64,000 nucleotides of DNA, taken from the NCBI GenBank assembly GCA_026874595.1, contig CM049309.1:47414079-47478078 (forward strand), written 5' to 3'. This DNA is from Sipunculus nudus (taxonomy: Eukaryota > Annelida > Sipuncula > Golfingiida > Sipunculidae). This document shows positions 35,001 through 46,382 of the stretch, piece after piece; within the stretch, counting starts at the first letter, position 1, and the number at the start of each line of letters is the position of its first letter. The position numbers and the translations under genes were made by a program. The notes under the pieces were generated by a model. It did no database searches. It was not told the origin of the DNA and worked only from the letters and a program-made list of their open reading frames with translations.

Positions 35001-35803
35001 TGCTGGTCAGAGGAACAACAATTCAACACAGACAGAACGGTCAATATAAAGAGTCAAATTATCAAACATTGAAAAAATTACATATTTAAGAGAAATGTGT
35101 ATAATATTACATTGTGATGATTTTGTGATGGCGACTAGTGTTAAATGAACGTCAATGATTTAGTGTTCATCCGGCACTACTTCAACATAAAACCATGCTA
35201 TTTAAACTCCGCGCAGGTAATGATTTTTTCATCAATGAAAGTTGGCATCTCAGGTGGCCTCACCGACAGGTTCAAATTTCTGTTTGATTCGGTCAAGAAA
35301 TGAAGAAGAACAAGCATTTTTTTGATGATTTTGAAAATGTTAACTTCAATTTGCCTGATTTAGGAAATTCAAAATTGTGTGTAAAACCCCTCACCTTGCT
35401 CCATCAGAAAAAAAACACCGAACATATTCAAGCAATAAAGAAGAAGCATTTTTATTTAATGTGGACTGACGGACAAAGAGTTTGCAGAGGACCAAAAGGC
35501 TTTTAGAATTGTTTTTAGAAATATACAAGAAAAGAGAAAAGATAGAAAAAGAGCACAGAACTTGCAACCGACACTGAAATTCGGTATGCTTATGATCGCA
35601 TAAACATTTAAATGACATTTAAATGACATGTTTTTATTTTTTGGCAGGGAGATTCCGGCGGTCCGATGGCTGTTAAGAGGGATGGAAGGTTCATTGTGGT
35701 TGGTCTAACGTCATGGGGTTACTCCTGTGCCTGGAAAACACCTGGTGTATACACACGGGTGTCTACCTACGTTGGCTGGATCAATAATAACATCGGCATT
35801 TAA
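27832..35803 (+). CDS. Secreted trypsin-like serine protease, gene 2 (6 exons)
   Basis: Exons 27832-27886, 30292-30395, 31481-31572, 32104-32363, 34567-34712 and 35648-35803; GT-AG introns; 270 aa. Intron positions and phases equal those of gene 1. Exon 2 has one extra codon in the propeptide (GEYGFG). The mature chain begins IVGG after Tyr. The triad is His79, Asp128 and Ser222, and Asp216 is the position-189 residue, so Lys/Arg specificity is expected. It differs from gene 1 around the S1 rim: [10 protein letters not shown] instead of [10 protein letters not shown], so the Gly at position 219 is Ser. The frame is intact with no sign of decay. Most changes from gene 1 are on surface loops. 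It is an extracellular, probably digestive, enzyme by family inference. Confidence 0.93.
27950..28130 (+). mobile_element. tRNA-derived SINE, gene 2 intron 1
   Basis: The tRNA-like head has an A-box-like part (gaggggttaaacgctcgg) and a B box (gggttcgatccccgg). A conserved central stretch follows, ggttttctctgggttctccg then gtttcctcc. Such a ctccggtttcctcc core recurs in SINEs of several invertebrates. Gene 1 intron 1 lacks it, so insertion followed the duplication. Confidence 0.7.
28332..28374. repeat. (TA)n microsatellite
   Basis: TA run directly before the MITE at 28,375, the usual TA target context for pogo/Tigger elements. Confidence 0.95.
28375..28560. mobile_element. Complete pogo/Tigger-like MITE, 186 bp
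   Basis: The left end acagcgaaacctcgttgtg and the right end acaacgaggtttcacggt are inverted repeats of about 20 bp, flanked by TA. The interior matches the MITEs at 15,381 and 36,350. Both ends are present here, so this copy defines the element. It is private to gene 2 intron 1. Confidence 0.8.
29390..29730. mobile_element. Intronic repeat with (CCGT)n microsatellite, gene 2
   Basis: Paralogue of 4,740-5,060: TA-rich start, catctcagatagcatacacg, caaatggtccgcgtctg, ccgtccgtccgcccgtcc, and tgagacgcttgc. Present in both duplicated genes. Confidence 0.5.
29740..30240. other. Intron 1 sequence without recognised features
   Basis: AT-rich intron of gene 2; no repeat ends or conserved frame seen. 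Confidence 0.4.
30430..30785 (-). mobile_element. tRNA-derived SINE (minus strand), gene 2 intron 2
   Basis: Paralogue of 5,230-5,606. The minus-strand head near 30,785 shows tggtgacctaatggttag and gggcgcc (A box), then gtgggttcgcatcccc (B box), better preserved than in gene 1. The 124-codon minus-strand frame at 30,199-30,573 overlaps exon 2 and the SINE and is not a gene. Confidence 0.7.
31399..31450. repeat. (TA)n microsatellite before exon 3
   Basis: TA run in gene 2 intron 2, 30 bp upstream of exon 3. Gene 1 has only a short TA stretch at the same place (6,180-6,192), so the tract expanded in gene 2. Confidence 0.95.
31966..32040. repeat. (TA)n microsatellite before exon 4
   Basis: An interrupted TA run of about 75 bp in gene 2 intron 3, at the position of the (GT)n run in gene 1. 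Confidence 0.95.
32513..32846. mobile_element. Hairpin-forming insertion in gene 2 intron 4
   Basis: Arms 32,708-32,761 and 32,786-32,839 (54 bp each; e.g. gttatagcccaatgaaatg against catttcatttggctttaac) are inverted with a few mismatches and a 24-bp loop. The corresponding gene 1 intron runs straight from tatatccactaaa to acctttgacacatacg, so the whole block of roughly 330 bp is a post-duplication insertion. Class unknown. Confidence 0.75.
33395..33545 (-). mobile_element. tRNA-derived SINE head (minus strand), gene 2 intron 4
   Basis: The minus strand from 33,545 reads ccggcttctgtggctcagg, then ggtagagcgc (A box), then cgtgggttcgaatctcagcc (B box). The body may extend through a poly-C run (33,355-33,367) to about 33,240. 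Gene 1 lacks it. Confidence 0.7.
33880..34240. mobile_element. Foldback element, gene 2 counterpart
   Basis: Shorter relative of 11,380-11,870 in the same intron. The left part has tttcggcgaaccatcggtg and the right part has acgagcttcgccgaatattc. The middle is partly deleted relative to gene 1. Confidence 0.5.
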
Positions 35804-35831
35804 AAAGTTTAATTACAATGCCGAATATATG

Positions 35832-35837
35832 AATAAA
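35832..35837 (+). terminator. Polyadenylation signal, protease gene 2
   Basis: AATAAA 28 bp after the stop codon, in the same context as in gene 1. Confidence 0.75.
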
Positions 35838-36284
35838 CCTTTCAAAATTTTACTTTTTCTTGTATTTATTGAAGCTTGAATGTCTTTTTTGTGAGTTTCG
35901 CTTTGAAAAATAATGACTCTAGCTTTACAATATATCTCCATTTTTTCCCTTAGATATAATCTGACTACCTGTCAGACCACTAAAAAATAACAAAATTCTA
36001 GGGAACAAACATTTTGTGCGAGCGGGCAATTTTTTCTTTATATTTTACCGGTTTAGAAACATGACGTGGAATTTTGCCAAGAAACGCAAACATTCTTGTT
36101 GGATATGATCAATACTAAATTTAGTCAATTTCCATAAATGTAAGAATTTTTTTATGTCATTGCTAAAATTAGCAACATTACCGAGGACGCGTTAACCGTT
36201 TGCAAAAAAAGATCCATGTGGCCCAATAGAAATTTACCAGTATACAGTCTGATATGCCCTTAACAATTATTACATGTAATGAAT

Positions 36285-36286
36285 TT

Positions 36287-36349
<63 letters not shown>
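36285..36349. repeat. (TA)n microsatellite
   Basis: A TA run of about 60 bp before the pogo-like MITE downstream of gene 2. Confidence 0.95.
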
Positions 36350-36352
<3 letters not shown>

Positions 36353-36525
36353 TGAAGACTCCTTGTGTCGAAGTCGAAGGGACCCTCAGAAAACTACGAC
36401 ACATCCGAGGTTCTACACAAGCGGGTTTTACTTGGTAATTATGTAATTACAGTTGTCCGGAATATCGAGTCTGTAACCTCGACATAAGCGGGGTATTCGA
36501 CTTAAGCGAGTTCGACACAACGAAA
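36350..36525. mobile_element. pogo/Tigger-like MITE downstream of gene 2
   Basis: Starts cagtgaagactccttgtgtc and ends gagttcgacacaacgaaag. It is the orthologue of 15,381-15,556 in unit A; the outer right end is lost against the Penelope relic. Confidence 0.65.
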
Positions 36526-36529
36526 GTAA

Positions 36530-38740
36530 ATATTGAGCGCTCTTGGCAACAACAACTGTTGACATTGAACGAACTAGTTTTGACTAGCCCACCAAAACAT
36601 CCCTCTGCCAAATCAAAAAGTTATCAGAAAACTCATTGAGAAAACGGAACACCTCTACAAATGTATGATATGGAAAGCGTACTTCTTTTTGAACCCAGAT
36701 GCCACACCTAATGGCGACAACATTGTGGATTTAATTCAATAAAGAAACCACCATGTAACTATGTACCTGAAACGTCGAACTAAGACTGTCGAAAATTATT
36801 GTAACAATAAGATTCCGTAAAGTAAAAAAAAAGAAATTAAAACGACTGAAGAACTCCTCGTATCCGCAGACAAAACCGACAACTTTTACAAAATAGAGGC
36901 TCCAGTGTCCATAGACCTACTGGAGAAGAACATTACAAAAACCTACTAAAAGGTGAGCCAGACAGTCATCCACTTTATCGAACAAGAACCAAAGCACATA
37001 ACAGAGAGATTAAAGCTAGATGATAGAATTAATAGAACAGCCAAACGAGAGGCATTCATAACACTGAAAGACCACAAACCAAATGTTGCCAATAATCCTA
37101 CATGCCGGCGCATACACCCATCTGATCCCGAGGTCGGAAAGATTAGCAAACAGCTATTAGACAAAATCAACAACAAATTCTTTGAACATTGAGGGATAAA
37201 TCAGTGGAAGAACACGGCAGCTGTACTATCATGGTTCAACAACATCACACAAAAGGAGTTATATTCCTTCATAACATTTGATGTTATAAAATTCTATCCA
37301 TCAATTACGGCCAACCTGCTGAATGCCACACTCGCCTTCGTCTCGAAATACATAGACATCACCCCAGAGAACGGAAATCTTCGTACATGCAAACTAAGCC
37401 AACCTATACCACTTTGAGGAACCATGGGGAAAAGGGCTACATCTATATTATTTGATGTCACAATGGCCAGTTAGTAACCTGTGGACTAGTCGCCACATTC
37501 CTATTGTGCGAAACACAAAAAGCACAACAATAATTTTGGCTAAAAAGAGACGATGGTCTTGGAGTTATAAAAGAATCCCCCCCTTCCCCACCAAATAAAA
37601 AACAAAACAAAAAATCGGTACCATTTTGAAGAGCCATAAACTGGGAATTGAAGCAAACTAGAAAATCGTCAACTTCCCCTTCGTCACATTAAATCTCTCG
37701 ACAGGAAAATACGCACCTTACAACAAGCTAAACAACACACCATTACATGTACATCGCAAATCCAACCACCCACCGAGAGTTATAAAGAACATCACAGATT
37801 CCATTAACAAGAGGCCAAGGGAAATATCATGTGATGAAGAATCTTTCACATAAGCAAACCCCCATACCAAGAAGCTCTACAAAAAAGTGGATACAAGTAC
37901 CAACTGACATTGACACCAAAACAGACAGACACAGCAGTCAAAAAAAAAAAAAAAACGACAGCGAATTATCATATGGTTCAATCCACAAAACAGTAAAAAT
38001 GTCGCCACCATGCAACATTGGCCGAAATTTCTTGAAAACGCTGTTCAATGGAATACCATCAAAATCAGCTACAGCTGCATGACCATCCTTAAACAGGACA
38101 TCGATGGACACAATAAAAATATCATCTACAAAAACAACAAAACATCACCAGCCAAAAAAATGCAACTGTAGAAATCCCGCAGACGGCCCTATACCGGACA
38201 ATGCATGCCTAACAGAGTCATTGATATATCAGACAACAATTTTAAGCAAACCAGACATACGTCGGCTCAACACAGAACCCCTTTAAACTAGATTGAATAA
38301 CTACAAAATCTCATTCAGGAATACAGCCAGAAAACAAAGCACATAACTAAATGAATATATCTGGGAACTAAAAGATACAACGTGCGCCTCTTCAAAACAT
38401 GGAAAATCCTCAAACGTGCAAAACCCTACTCTCCGGAAAGAAACAGATGTAATTTATGCATGCCTCTCGGTAAAAATACTTCATCATATGCCATCCCCAT
38501 CTCGTAATTCAAAACAAACGAGATGAACTTGACGCGGCATGTAAACACGCACATTAATTCCTACTGCTAATCAACAACACATTACAAGCGACAACGAACA
38601 GATCAGCAACGAAGCACAGTATTAATCTCGGGTTTCCTTGTACCCAGCATTCGGACCAGTGTCAAAACAAGATGCCGGCCCTCAACAAAGATGGAAGACA
38701 CTACACAGCTGACCATGACCCCAGTGATTATACACTAAAC
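36530..38740 (+). pseudogene. Penelope-like element relic, copy B (RT plus endonuclease region)
   Basis: Longer than copy A. Open segments include the reverse-transcriptase stretch AFITLKDHKPNVANNPTC (37,050-37,110) followed by DPEVGKISKQLLDKINN, then a [20 protein letters not shown] region. KKCNCRNPADGPIPDNACL (about 38,155-38,210) and KPYSPERNRCNLCMPLGKN (about 38,420-38,480) fit the Cys-rich start and the core of the GIY-YIG endonuclease that Penelope-like elements carry. Numerous frameshifts and stops show it is dead. Frames at 36,953, 37,831 and 38,104 are pieces of it. Confidence 0.8.
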
Positions 38741-38875
38741 AAAATACCCCGCAACTGATATTCATTACGAGCACTATTAGGGTACAACATCTAAAGAGTA
38801 CCACATGGTGTGAAATGCCTTAAGAAAACCTGGTTTAGTTCTTTCCATACAATATATATACACACACCCACATAC

Positions 38876-39048
38876 ATAGTGAAACCTCGACATTACGACC
38901 ACCAACGTAACCTCGATAGAGATGTCGCATTTTCGAGGTGGTCGTCCACGCGTGGTCTGATATTTTGAGCAAAAGAGATTTGGGACCATGAAAAGGTGGT
39001 TGTTATTTTGGGGTGGTCGCTGATCTGGGGTGGTTGTTAGGCGAGGGT

Positions 39049-39110
<62 letters not shown>
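38876..39110. mobile_element. Second-type pogo-like MITE followed by (TA)n
   Basis: It starts tagtgaaacctcgacattac and contains cgaccaccaacgtaacctcg and three ggtggtcg/ggtggttg blocks. It ends at about 39,048 in gcgagggtt, next to TA runs (39,049-39,110) and a GA run to 39,130. The AAACCTCG start relates it to the pogo/Tigger group, but the interior differs from the MITE at 28,375. Confidence 0.55.
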
Positions 39111-39114
<4 letters not shown>

Positions 39115-39204
39115 GAGAGAGAGAGAGAGACCAAGGAAAAAAGAGAAAATATATTCATTAAATTGTTATAAATCAAAAATAAATATAGTGCAAAAAAAAC
39201 AATA

Positions 39205-39625
39205 CCAGTGATGTAGTGGAGTCCACACCATACGAGGTAGTCCGAGTCCAGGTCCGACTCCAATTCAAATATCCTTAAAGAGCAATTTAAATGGAAGTTT
39301 CTGATTATCATGCACATTTTTAAGTTGCAGTTCACATATGCTTTTACTATAATGCTGGTAAATTACATAGCTCCGGATACTTTGTAAATGATATACAGTG
39401 ATATATAGTGTTATTATTTTGTAATTTTCTGTCAGTAATTCGCACATGCATGCATATACATAAATCTGTATGATATGTGACATTGTTTATTTTTCTATCG
39501 GAGTGGAGATTGAATCGGCCTGATTTTTCGATTCTTTACCTCCTAGTCCAGGAACCTCAAGTTTGGGTCCAAGTCCCTTAAAATGTCCACTCTAAGTTCA
39601 GAATTGAGTCCTCTATCACTGAACA
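39205..39625. mobile_element. hAT-like MITE with CAGTGAT ends, GAGTCC-rich
   Basis: Left end cagtgatgtagtggagtcc, right end ggcaattgagtcc-like then tctatcactg, inverted to each other. Subterminal repeats are of the gtccgagtccaggtcc type. It is related to the 121-bp element at 23,431-23,551. Confidence 0.5.
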
Positions 39626-39639
39626 ATACACTGGACCGC

Positions 39640-40855
39640 ATTTAACAAACAGGACAAATGACCTTGACAGATCAATGACAACCGACAGTTTGTCACGGAA
39701 AACATTTGACAACCCTATTGACTAACCCTATGGGGTTGTCAAATAGATATTTTGACAACCTGGATACATGCACCAATTTACGACCCTAAAGTTTTCATTT
39801 CGACATTCCTGTGTTTTCAGTGCACACTCGCCCCGAAGTAGGGGTGCAGTAGCATGTTGACTGAGATTTCGACCAATTTAGTTACCTGTTTCTTGTTTCC
39901 CTTGACTTCAAACAAATAAAGTAGTGCTATTTCTTTAGGTACCTCAACGATTCACTCTGCTGTTTTAAACATGTAATCCCAAAGACTTAACTATAGGTTT
40001 CTGTCGTTATCATAAGTTTGGTTCTGTTGATTTATATGCGTTCATTCATAAATGTTTGCGTGTGTGTTTGTTAAAAAGATAACTCGCGCAGTCATGAATG
40101 GGATCTCATGTTATTTTCAGGGTATTTAAGGTATGGGCCAATGGAGAATCCAGGATATCATCAAGTAATATTTACAAATGTACAGTCACTTATGCAAAGA
40201 ACCTGAGAATAATTGAATAATTGAATGATGGAGGCTTGCGTTCATTAAATGAAGATCTCTAGTTTATTATATATATATTTTAGTCGGGCCACATGTTCTT
40301 GAAGCCTTTGGATCTAGGTTCTGATCCCGAATTATCACATTTTATAAAGTTCAATTAAAAAAATCACATTTCTATTAAAAATGAGTGAATACTGAATCAT
40401 GTTATATTCATTTGTATCCCTTTACTTGAACAATCTCTCCATTGTTCATGTTCTCATTTCAACATGTGTGACCTAATTTTGCCATGTTTTGTATACCAAG
40501 TCTGATTCATTTATAAAACGCAAAAGGTTATTGATATATCGTGATAACCTGATAAACAGATTTTCTTCGTCATTAATGTCAGTGCTAGAATATGCTTACT
40601 AAAACAAAACTTTACTGGCAGTGGAAATAGACCATATAAGCGAATATTTACTTCACGCATATGTGAATTATGATTTTAGTTTTTGCCTGATTATCAGCTT
40701 GTTTCAGACACCGGGACAGACGTTTTTTTTTCTTAAACATCTTTTTGTTAAATTTGGAGACATGGTCATTTCAGACAAGAAGCTATGTGTTGAATTTAGC
40801 AGAAGATCATAGTCCCAATTAAATTTGCATCTTCGTCCGTGCGGAATCAAACATA
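39640..40855. other. Spacer without recognised genes
   Basis: AT-rich. Short inverted phrases (gttgtcaaa/tttgacaacc) occur near 39,700-39,760. No exon or protein domain recognised. Confidence 0.4.
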
Positions 40856-41225
40856 ACTGTCCAAGTGCGAGTCCAGATTACTCTGTCCGAGTCCAAGTCC
40901 GAGTCCTTGCGGTTCGTCAAGCTCCTTCGATTCTACATCATCTGCGGTCATAGTCCAAGTCCGAATCAAATAAAAATCTTCTTATAATAGAAATTTAAAA
41001 TGAAAATGTTAGATTATTATGTTAGATAGTATACACACGGTTTTTACTTGACTGTTTAATTAGATCTAATTCCCGAGGCAGAGCTTAACCTTTGTATAAA
41101 GTCGTTTTTGTTATCATCTGTACCTCGAGTCCGAGTACAAGTCCGAGTCTATGACCCTCGAGTCGAAGTCCCGAAAAAATGGACTCGAGTTAAAGTGCTT
41201 AAACGAGTACTCAATCACAGCTGTC
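40855..41225. repeat. GAGTCC-rich repeat block
   Basis: Runs of tccgagtccaagtccgagtc occur at about 40,885-40,910 and again at 41,125-41,150, with ctcgagtcgaagtcc after. They look like the subterminal repeats of another element of the 39,205 type. The ends are not defined. Confidence 0.4.
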
Positions 41226-41934
41226 AACCGGGGCGAGCGCGCGGCCTTTGGATGGATTATTTCAATAATTTAGGCAAGTCGTTCTCATGATAATAAAAGG
41301 ATGATCAAATTGATACAGATCATTGAATATCTGGCAACTTCCTTATTTCTCTTTAGTTTAGTGAATTATAATAATTAATATATTATGTGACTCATTTCAT
41401 CATTTTCTTACGGATCGCAGTGGAAGCTGATGTTGCTATTGGTGTCACCATTTTCTCTAAGATCGTTGTGTTTATTAGGAAATGTTCCTTTCATACGGAC
41501 GGCAGGTGTATGATTTTTAGTGTGCTTTCCTGAAGCTACACGAGCCTGACAGAAGTGCATAGGCTTTCGACTTCAGTTCTGTTTTTAGAGGGAAGCCCAA
41601 CACCTCATGTCCTTGACTTTAAAATATAGAAGGTAATATACCCACAACTCTACCCGTCCTGCATAAGGTTAAAGGATGAAAAGTTGTCTTTTTTATAGTT
41701 TATATACACTTTTAAATATTCTATATCTCTACCTCAGGAGAGGGGAGGAGGGGTACTATTATAATGGTCCATGTGCATCCTTCCTTTCGGTTTTTACATG
41801 CGTTCGCCCGTCCGTCATGCATTACTCTGTGTTGTACAGGGTTACACGTTTCTCTTCGACCCGAAACGGTCCACCTTTCCGCGGATGAATGACATAACAT
41901 GAAAATTTGAGTTTTCACACACTCTAAAAACTGA

Positions 41935-42640
41935 GGACATGTTTCACGTTTCTATTTAAAACACCATTCTGTCCAATTTTTCGAAACCTGTTTCCAGCAT
42001 GTTTCATGACTCACTGATGTCTTAACTGCAAAAACATGGTTTTAATCCTCTTGAAACATGTTTATATATAAAACATGTTTCACACACAGAGAAAATTTCA
42101 TGGACAGTAAGATAAAACATGTCTCTGTGTTACATGGTTTTATATGAAATATGTCGCATATAAGACATGTCTTAAGACATGTCTCATTTTAAATAAAACG
42201 TAACTATTTAAAACGTTTGTTTAGCCTAAAACATGTAGTTGTCCCATTTTTCGAAACATGTTTTCTCCTAAGAAACATGTTTTAAACTTAGAGTTAAACA
42301 TGTCTCAGTGTTACATGTCTTTATATAAAATATGCCACATATAAGACATGTTTTAAGACATGTTTCACTTTTATAAAACATGTAACTATTCAAAACGTCT
42401 GTTCAGCCTAAAACGTGTATTTGTCCCATTTATCGAAACATGTGTTTTCCAAAGAAACATGTTTTTAACTTAGAGTAAATCATGTCACTGTGTTTTTATG
42501 TTTTTATATGAAATATGTTTAAAAATAAAATTTCGTTTTCCTAGAAAAAATTACATTTGCCCATCGAAGGCATATTTGCATTTTAATCATGTCTCAAAAA
42601 TGTCTACAAAATAAAACATGTTTTGAAAAATATTTAAAGT
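41935..42640. repeat. Left subterminal ACATGTTT repeat field
   Basis: Dozens of acatgttt, aaacatgt and acatgtct motifs, including a diverged tandem repeat: the block gtccca..ttcgaaacatgt...tataagacatgt recurs at about 42,240 and 42,425 and resembles 41,970-42,190. AACATGTT is a palindrome. Clustered short palindromes near a transposon end are typical transposase-binding regions. Confidence 0.7.
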
Positions 42641-42649
42641 CGCTGAAAA

Positions 42650-43490
42650 TGTTCTTTGTTGTTGTTTTTTTTGTCGTTTTATGTCCACTGCAACCATCAT
42701 GAAAATCTGACGAGGTGCTTCTGATGAAAGATAACATTTATTCCTTAGACAATGCTTTCTAATTTGGAGGATGCACTGAACAGGAAACGTTTCCAGTATG
42801 GGTTATCAGTTATAGGTTATTATATAAAGCTACCAGGAACCTTCATTAATTGCTTGTCTCCTTAAATTTTCCAGATCAAATACATTACAGCCAGGTGCTG
42901 AAGACGAAATCTTATCTATCATAATAATAGAAACATATATCAAAACAGAATTACTTACTGTGGGTATAAAAACATATTAAAGTGTTTTAAAATACCATGT
43001 ATAAGTCTAAGACTCATAACTGGTCCCATATCATTATAAAAGGCAGGAACTCTTATCTCAAAAGATGTAAAAAGAATATTTTATATATCAGTATATTTAA
43101 AATGGGCAATGCTGATAGGCTGATAGTCCGATGGCAGTTCATGGCTTCAACAAAATTTTCGTTAGTTTAAAAATGCTTGGCATAAAATGTGGAATACATA
43201 ATGCAGACCTATATCAGAAATGGCTATGTATATTATATTTGAAATACACAGTTTTCTGTAAGTGTTCTTTTACAATAGATGCAGTCATGCACATTAACAG
43301 CAATAAGATAAGGTTCATTTAGTATCTACTTAAATATCTGTTGTCTGCATGTATTCATTTATCATATCAATACTGAAAGTACCAGTACTAATACAATTTT
43401 GTCTTCTCCATAGCTGTATACACAAATATTATTAACTATGAATTACAATAATAATTAAACCTAGCAAACCTAATCTGATCTTCTGCACAA
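42650..43490. other. Unassigned sequence inside the composite element
   Basis: AT-rich; one 63-codon frame without domain similarity that I recognise. No repeat ends seen. Confidence 0.4.
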
Positions 43491-43494
43491 TAAT

Positions 43495-44340
43495 TACAAG
43501 GAACTTGTGGGTCATGGCGCTCAGCTGGAATTGGTAACGAGAAAATTTGTATAAAATTCTAGTAAATGGAAATGAGGCAGTATTTTATTTTTTATTAATA
43601 TTTTAAAAATGTTCAGCATATAAATATACACATAATATGCTCTTCCGAGTTGTATTACTTACACATTTGGCGTGTTTGGTGTGGACTTTACAATTTTATG
43701 GACAACCTGAAGGATGCTTGAGCGTCTTATTATTACATATTTGTATAATTAAAGATTTCATATTCTGACTGTAACATGCATGTAACAAATAACCACTTGG
43801 ACTGTGTGAAACCCTTTTAAATATACAATAAGGAAGAAAGTGGAGGTGACCTACATTATAATAATACACATTTAATTTAATAATTGCAAAAAGGAAAAAA
43901 AATTGGTGATGAAAGAATCCATTTGATTAAGAAAAAATCTTAATTATTATTTCTAGAAACTGGTTTAACATACTGCCAGTTTAGCTAAAAATGAAATTAT
44001 ATGAACATTTACTCAATATACCTGACTGCAAGCACCAGTGTTATGCTCAATAATGCCAAGCCAGCCTAAGAGATTTGAATGAAATGCTATAATGTATACA
44101 CCAATTCGCAAGTTTTATTTCAATATTTTATTTCAGAAATTTAATTTAATTTTAAAAAATCAACTAAGTTGACAATTCAAGAGAAAACAGATTCAAAACA
44201 TTTAAATAATGGCTAAAAGTAGCTGCTCTCATAGCTTTAATATATAATAAATAAGTTTAAACCTATTACAATTTACAACTGAAAATTTAAAATACAGCTT
44301 GCATTTAATTTTAAACACCTAAAAGCCAAAGAGTCTTAGT
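43495..44340. repeat. AT-rich interspersed repeat R1, copy 3 (diverged)
   Basis: Shared with copies 1 and 2 are gtcatggcgctcagctgg at the start, caataaggaagaaagtgg (43,828), aataatacacatttaattta (43,860) and atagctttaatatataat (44,232). It has more differences than between copies 1 and 2, so it is the oldest copy. The limit on the right is unclear. Confidence 0.55.
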
Positions 44341-46380
44341 CAGCGAGCTAAAACTCTAAAAGTTGAATAATTATTTGATAAAAACCTGTTAAAAAGTTGC
44401 TCTTGAATTTTCTAATAGCCATAAGAACATTTAAGTGTATCAATTTTTTCTTAACATTAAATATCTTTCTTCTTATAAAAGAAAACTTGAAACATGCATT
44501 ACATTTTACGAGTGTTAATTTTTTTATATGAAGTATATTCCTTTTAGATATTTTTTTTATGTTGGACAGTTTTCTACAATCTAACCAAACACATCCTGAA
44601 GCAGAAAACAACTTAGGTTTACTAGCATGAAAAAACTGTAAATTAAATGTCCCAATACTATAAATTTTTGCATGCACTGTGTGTAACAACTGCAAGTATC
44701 GCAATTATATAAAACTGACTGTATAATATTTATATGTTTAATAAGGCAGTAACACTGATCTCAGACCATGAATGAGCATTTACATAATTCAGACATGCCA
44801 ATATATTTACTTTCACTGTTTCTGGCTTCAGTCTGACTACAGCCAATTTTTTACAGCCAAAGGCTGGCATCAACAAAGTCTCCCATGACTGAAGATTTCT
44901 CAGCAATTCAGCATAGTTGAGAGGCACATCAGCTGCTATTCTGATAAGTGTATCAAAAGAATCTATCAGAGCAATACTGAAAGCACCCTAATTAAATATC
45001 TAATATTTTCATAATACCGAATCCTTGGTTTGTATCACTTTAATATAAATTTGAAATTAGAATCCTAAAACAAGGCCTCCATCTGTGAATATTTGAAGCT
45101 TTACAAGGTAACATTTATGCAATCAATCATGACAATTAAATACTACAAATTACACATTTGCCAAATATAGCCTGTACCATCACATTTGGAACTTTAACAT
45201 AAATACAAGTTTGGTGCAAATGAAGCCTCATACAAATAATGAATTACATGATAAATCAGCCAGATTGTACAAGAATAAGTAACTGCTGTATGTTCACAGT
45301 GATTCATCAAACATTTCTAAGAGTTGGAAAAATCCAATTATCATAAAAAAGAGTGAAACATTTTATATATGTGAATAGTAAAACTCTTGAAAGATTTCTT
45401 AGAAAATATGTAGAATACTAAGGATGTAACAAAAGATTCAAATACTAAATTATTTTAATGCAGCCACAAACTGTGGAAGAAGTTGACTTGTCCTTATTGG
45501 GCACTTTATTTTCAAGACACTTTTCCCGAAGTGAGTTAAGAAGTTGCATGTATTGTGCTGGGTTAGTTATATCAAGAATAGAGTGCGAAGTAGGTACGAG
45601 GTTTTCCATATTGAACCATTCTCAAATAAACATATCTTCATCGATTTACTCAAAATAGCACCTGACCTCACTTCTCCATTGACTATGATAAAACAGGTGT
45701 TGGTTCTGTACCCTCTTGTGTACAAAATGAATCTTCTTTGACATCTTTCTGAAAAAGGTGTAGCAATTTATCAGTAGCTAAATTGTGTTATTTCCATAGT
45801 CAGTTTGGAAAAAAGATGAAATAGGATTAACTATCAGCAACACAGCTGACAGTTCTTAAACATGCATGCAGCTGCATGGAATGCACTGACATCAGCTAGA
45901 TACAAACCACCAAAAAAGAATTTATAACAGTTATATATATTATAAAATGAAAAAGTCCACTTCTTACATTTTATTCAAATACTGTTTACACCTGGTAACA
46001 TAATGATGATATATAAGAATAAGGCCTCTAAAAGTTAAACCTCTTTAATGGAATAATATGAATGCTTACAACAATTGAATCAAAGACCCCTAAGGAATTT
46101 AAAGCTGCTGGTTACCAAAATATGTTGAATGCATATGTCATTTAATAATTCAGTGGCATTGACAATAACAAAATAAAACATCACATGTACGTTATATTTA
46201 ATCAAGGATTAAAAATATATTACCTGCAAATATGTTCAACTAGAAAACTTCAACTATTACCAAAAATTATAAAAGAGGGAAAAAATTGCATACTTGTGTA
46301 ATAATAAAAAAATCAGATAAAGTGAAGCAAGAATTACTAAATTAAATATTCATTCTCTCCCCAAAGACACTCCAGGGTAA
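44340..46380. other. AT-rich sequence without recognised genes
   Basis: It contains a 118-codon (44,348-44,704) and a 65-codon (44,730-44,927) minus-strand open frame. The first is Lys/Ile/Phe-rich with no motif I know. The second (e.g. LRNLQSWETLLMPAF) looks somewhat protein-like but lacks splice or domain support. If the surrounding TIR element is autonomous, its transposase would have to lie here or nearby. Confidence 0.3.
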
Positions 46381-46382
46381 AC

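Larger units (their letters stand above)
27584..38060 (+). repeat. Segmental tandem duplication, unit B
   Basis: Collinear with unit A (4,023-17,605). It has the same promoter, exon order, intron 2 SINE, 3' UTR, MITE and Penelope-like relic. Private insertions are a tRNA-derived SINE (27,950-28,130) and a pogo-like MITE (28,375-28,560) in intron 1, a hairpin element (32,708-32,839) and another SINE (33,395-33,545) in intron 4. The Penelope relic runs on past the point where unit A is truncated. Confidence 0.85.

Noticed and set aside
44730..44927. Possible exon (65-codon minus-strand frame)
   Set aside because: Protein-like composition, but no flanking partner exons, domain or homologous copy that I can see.
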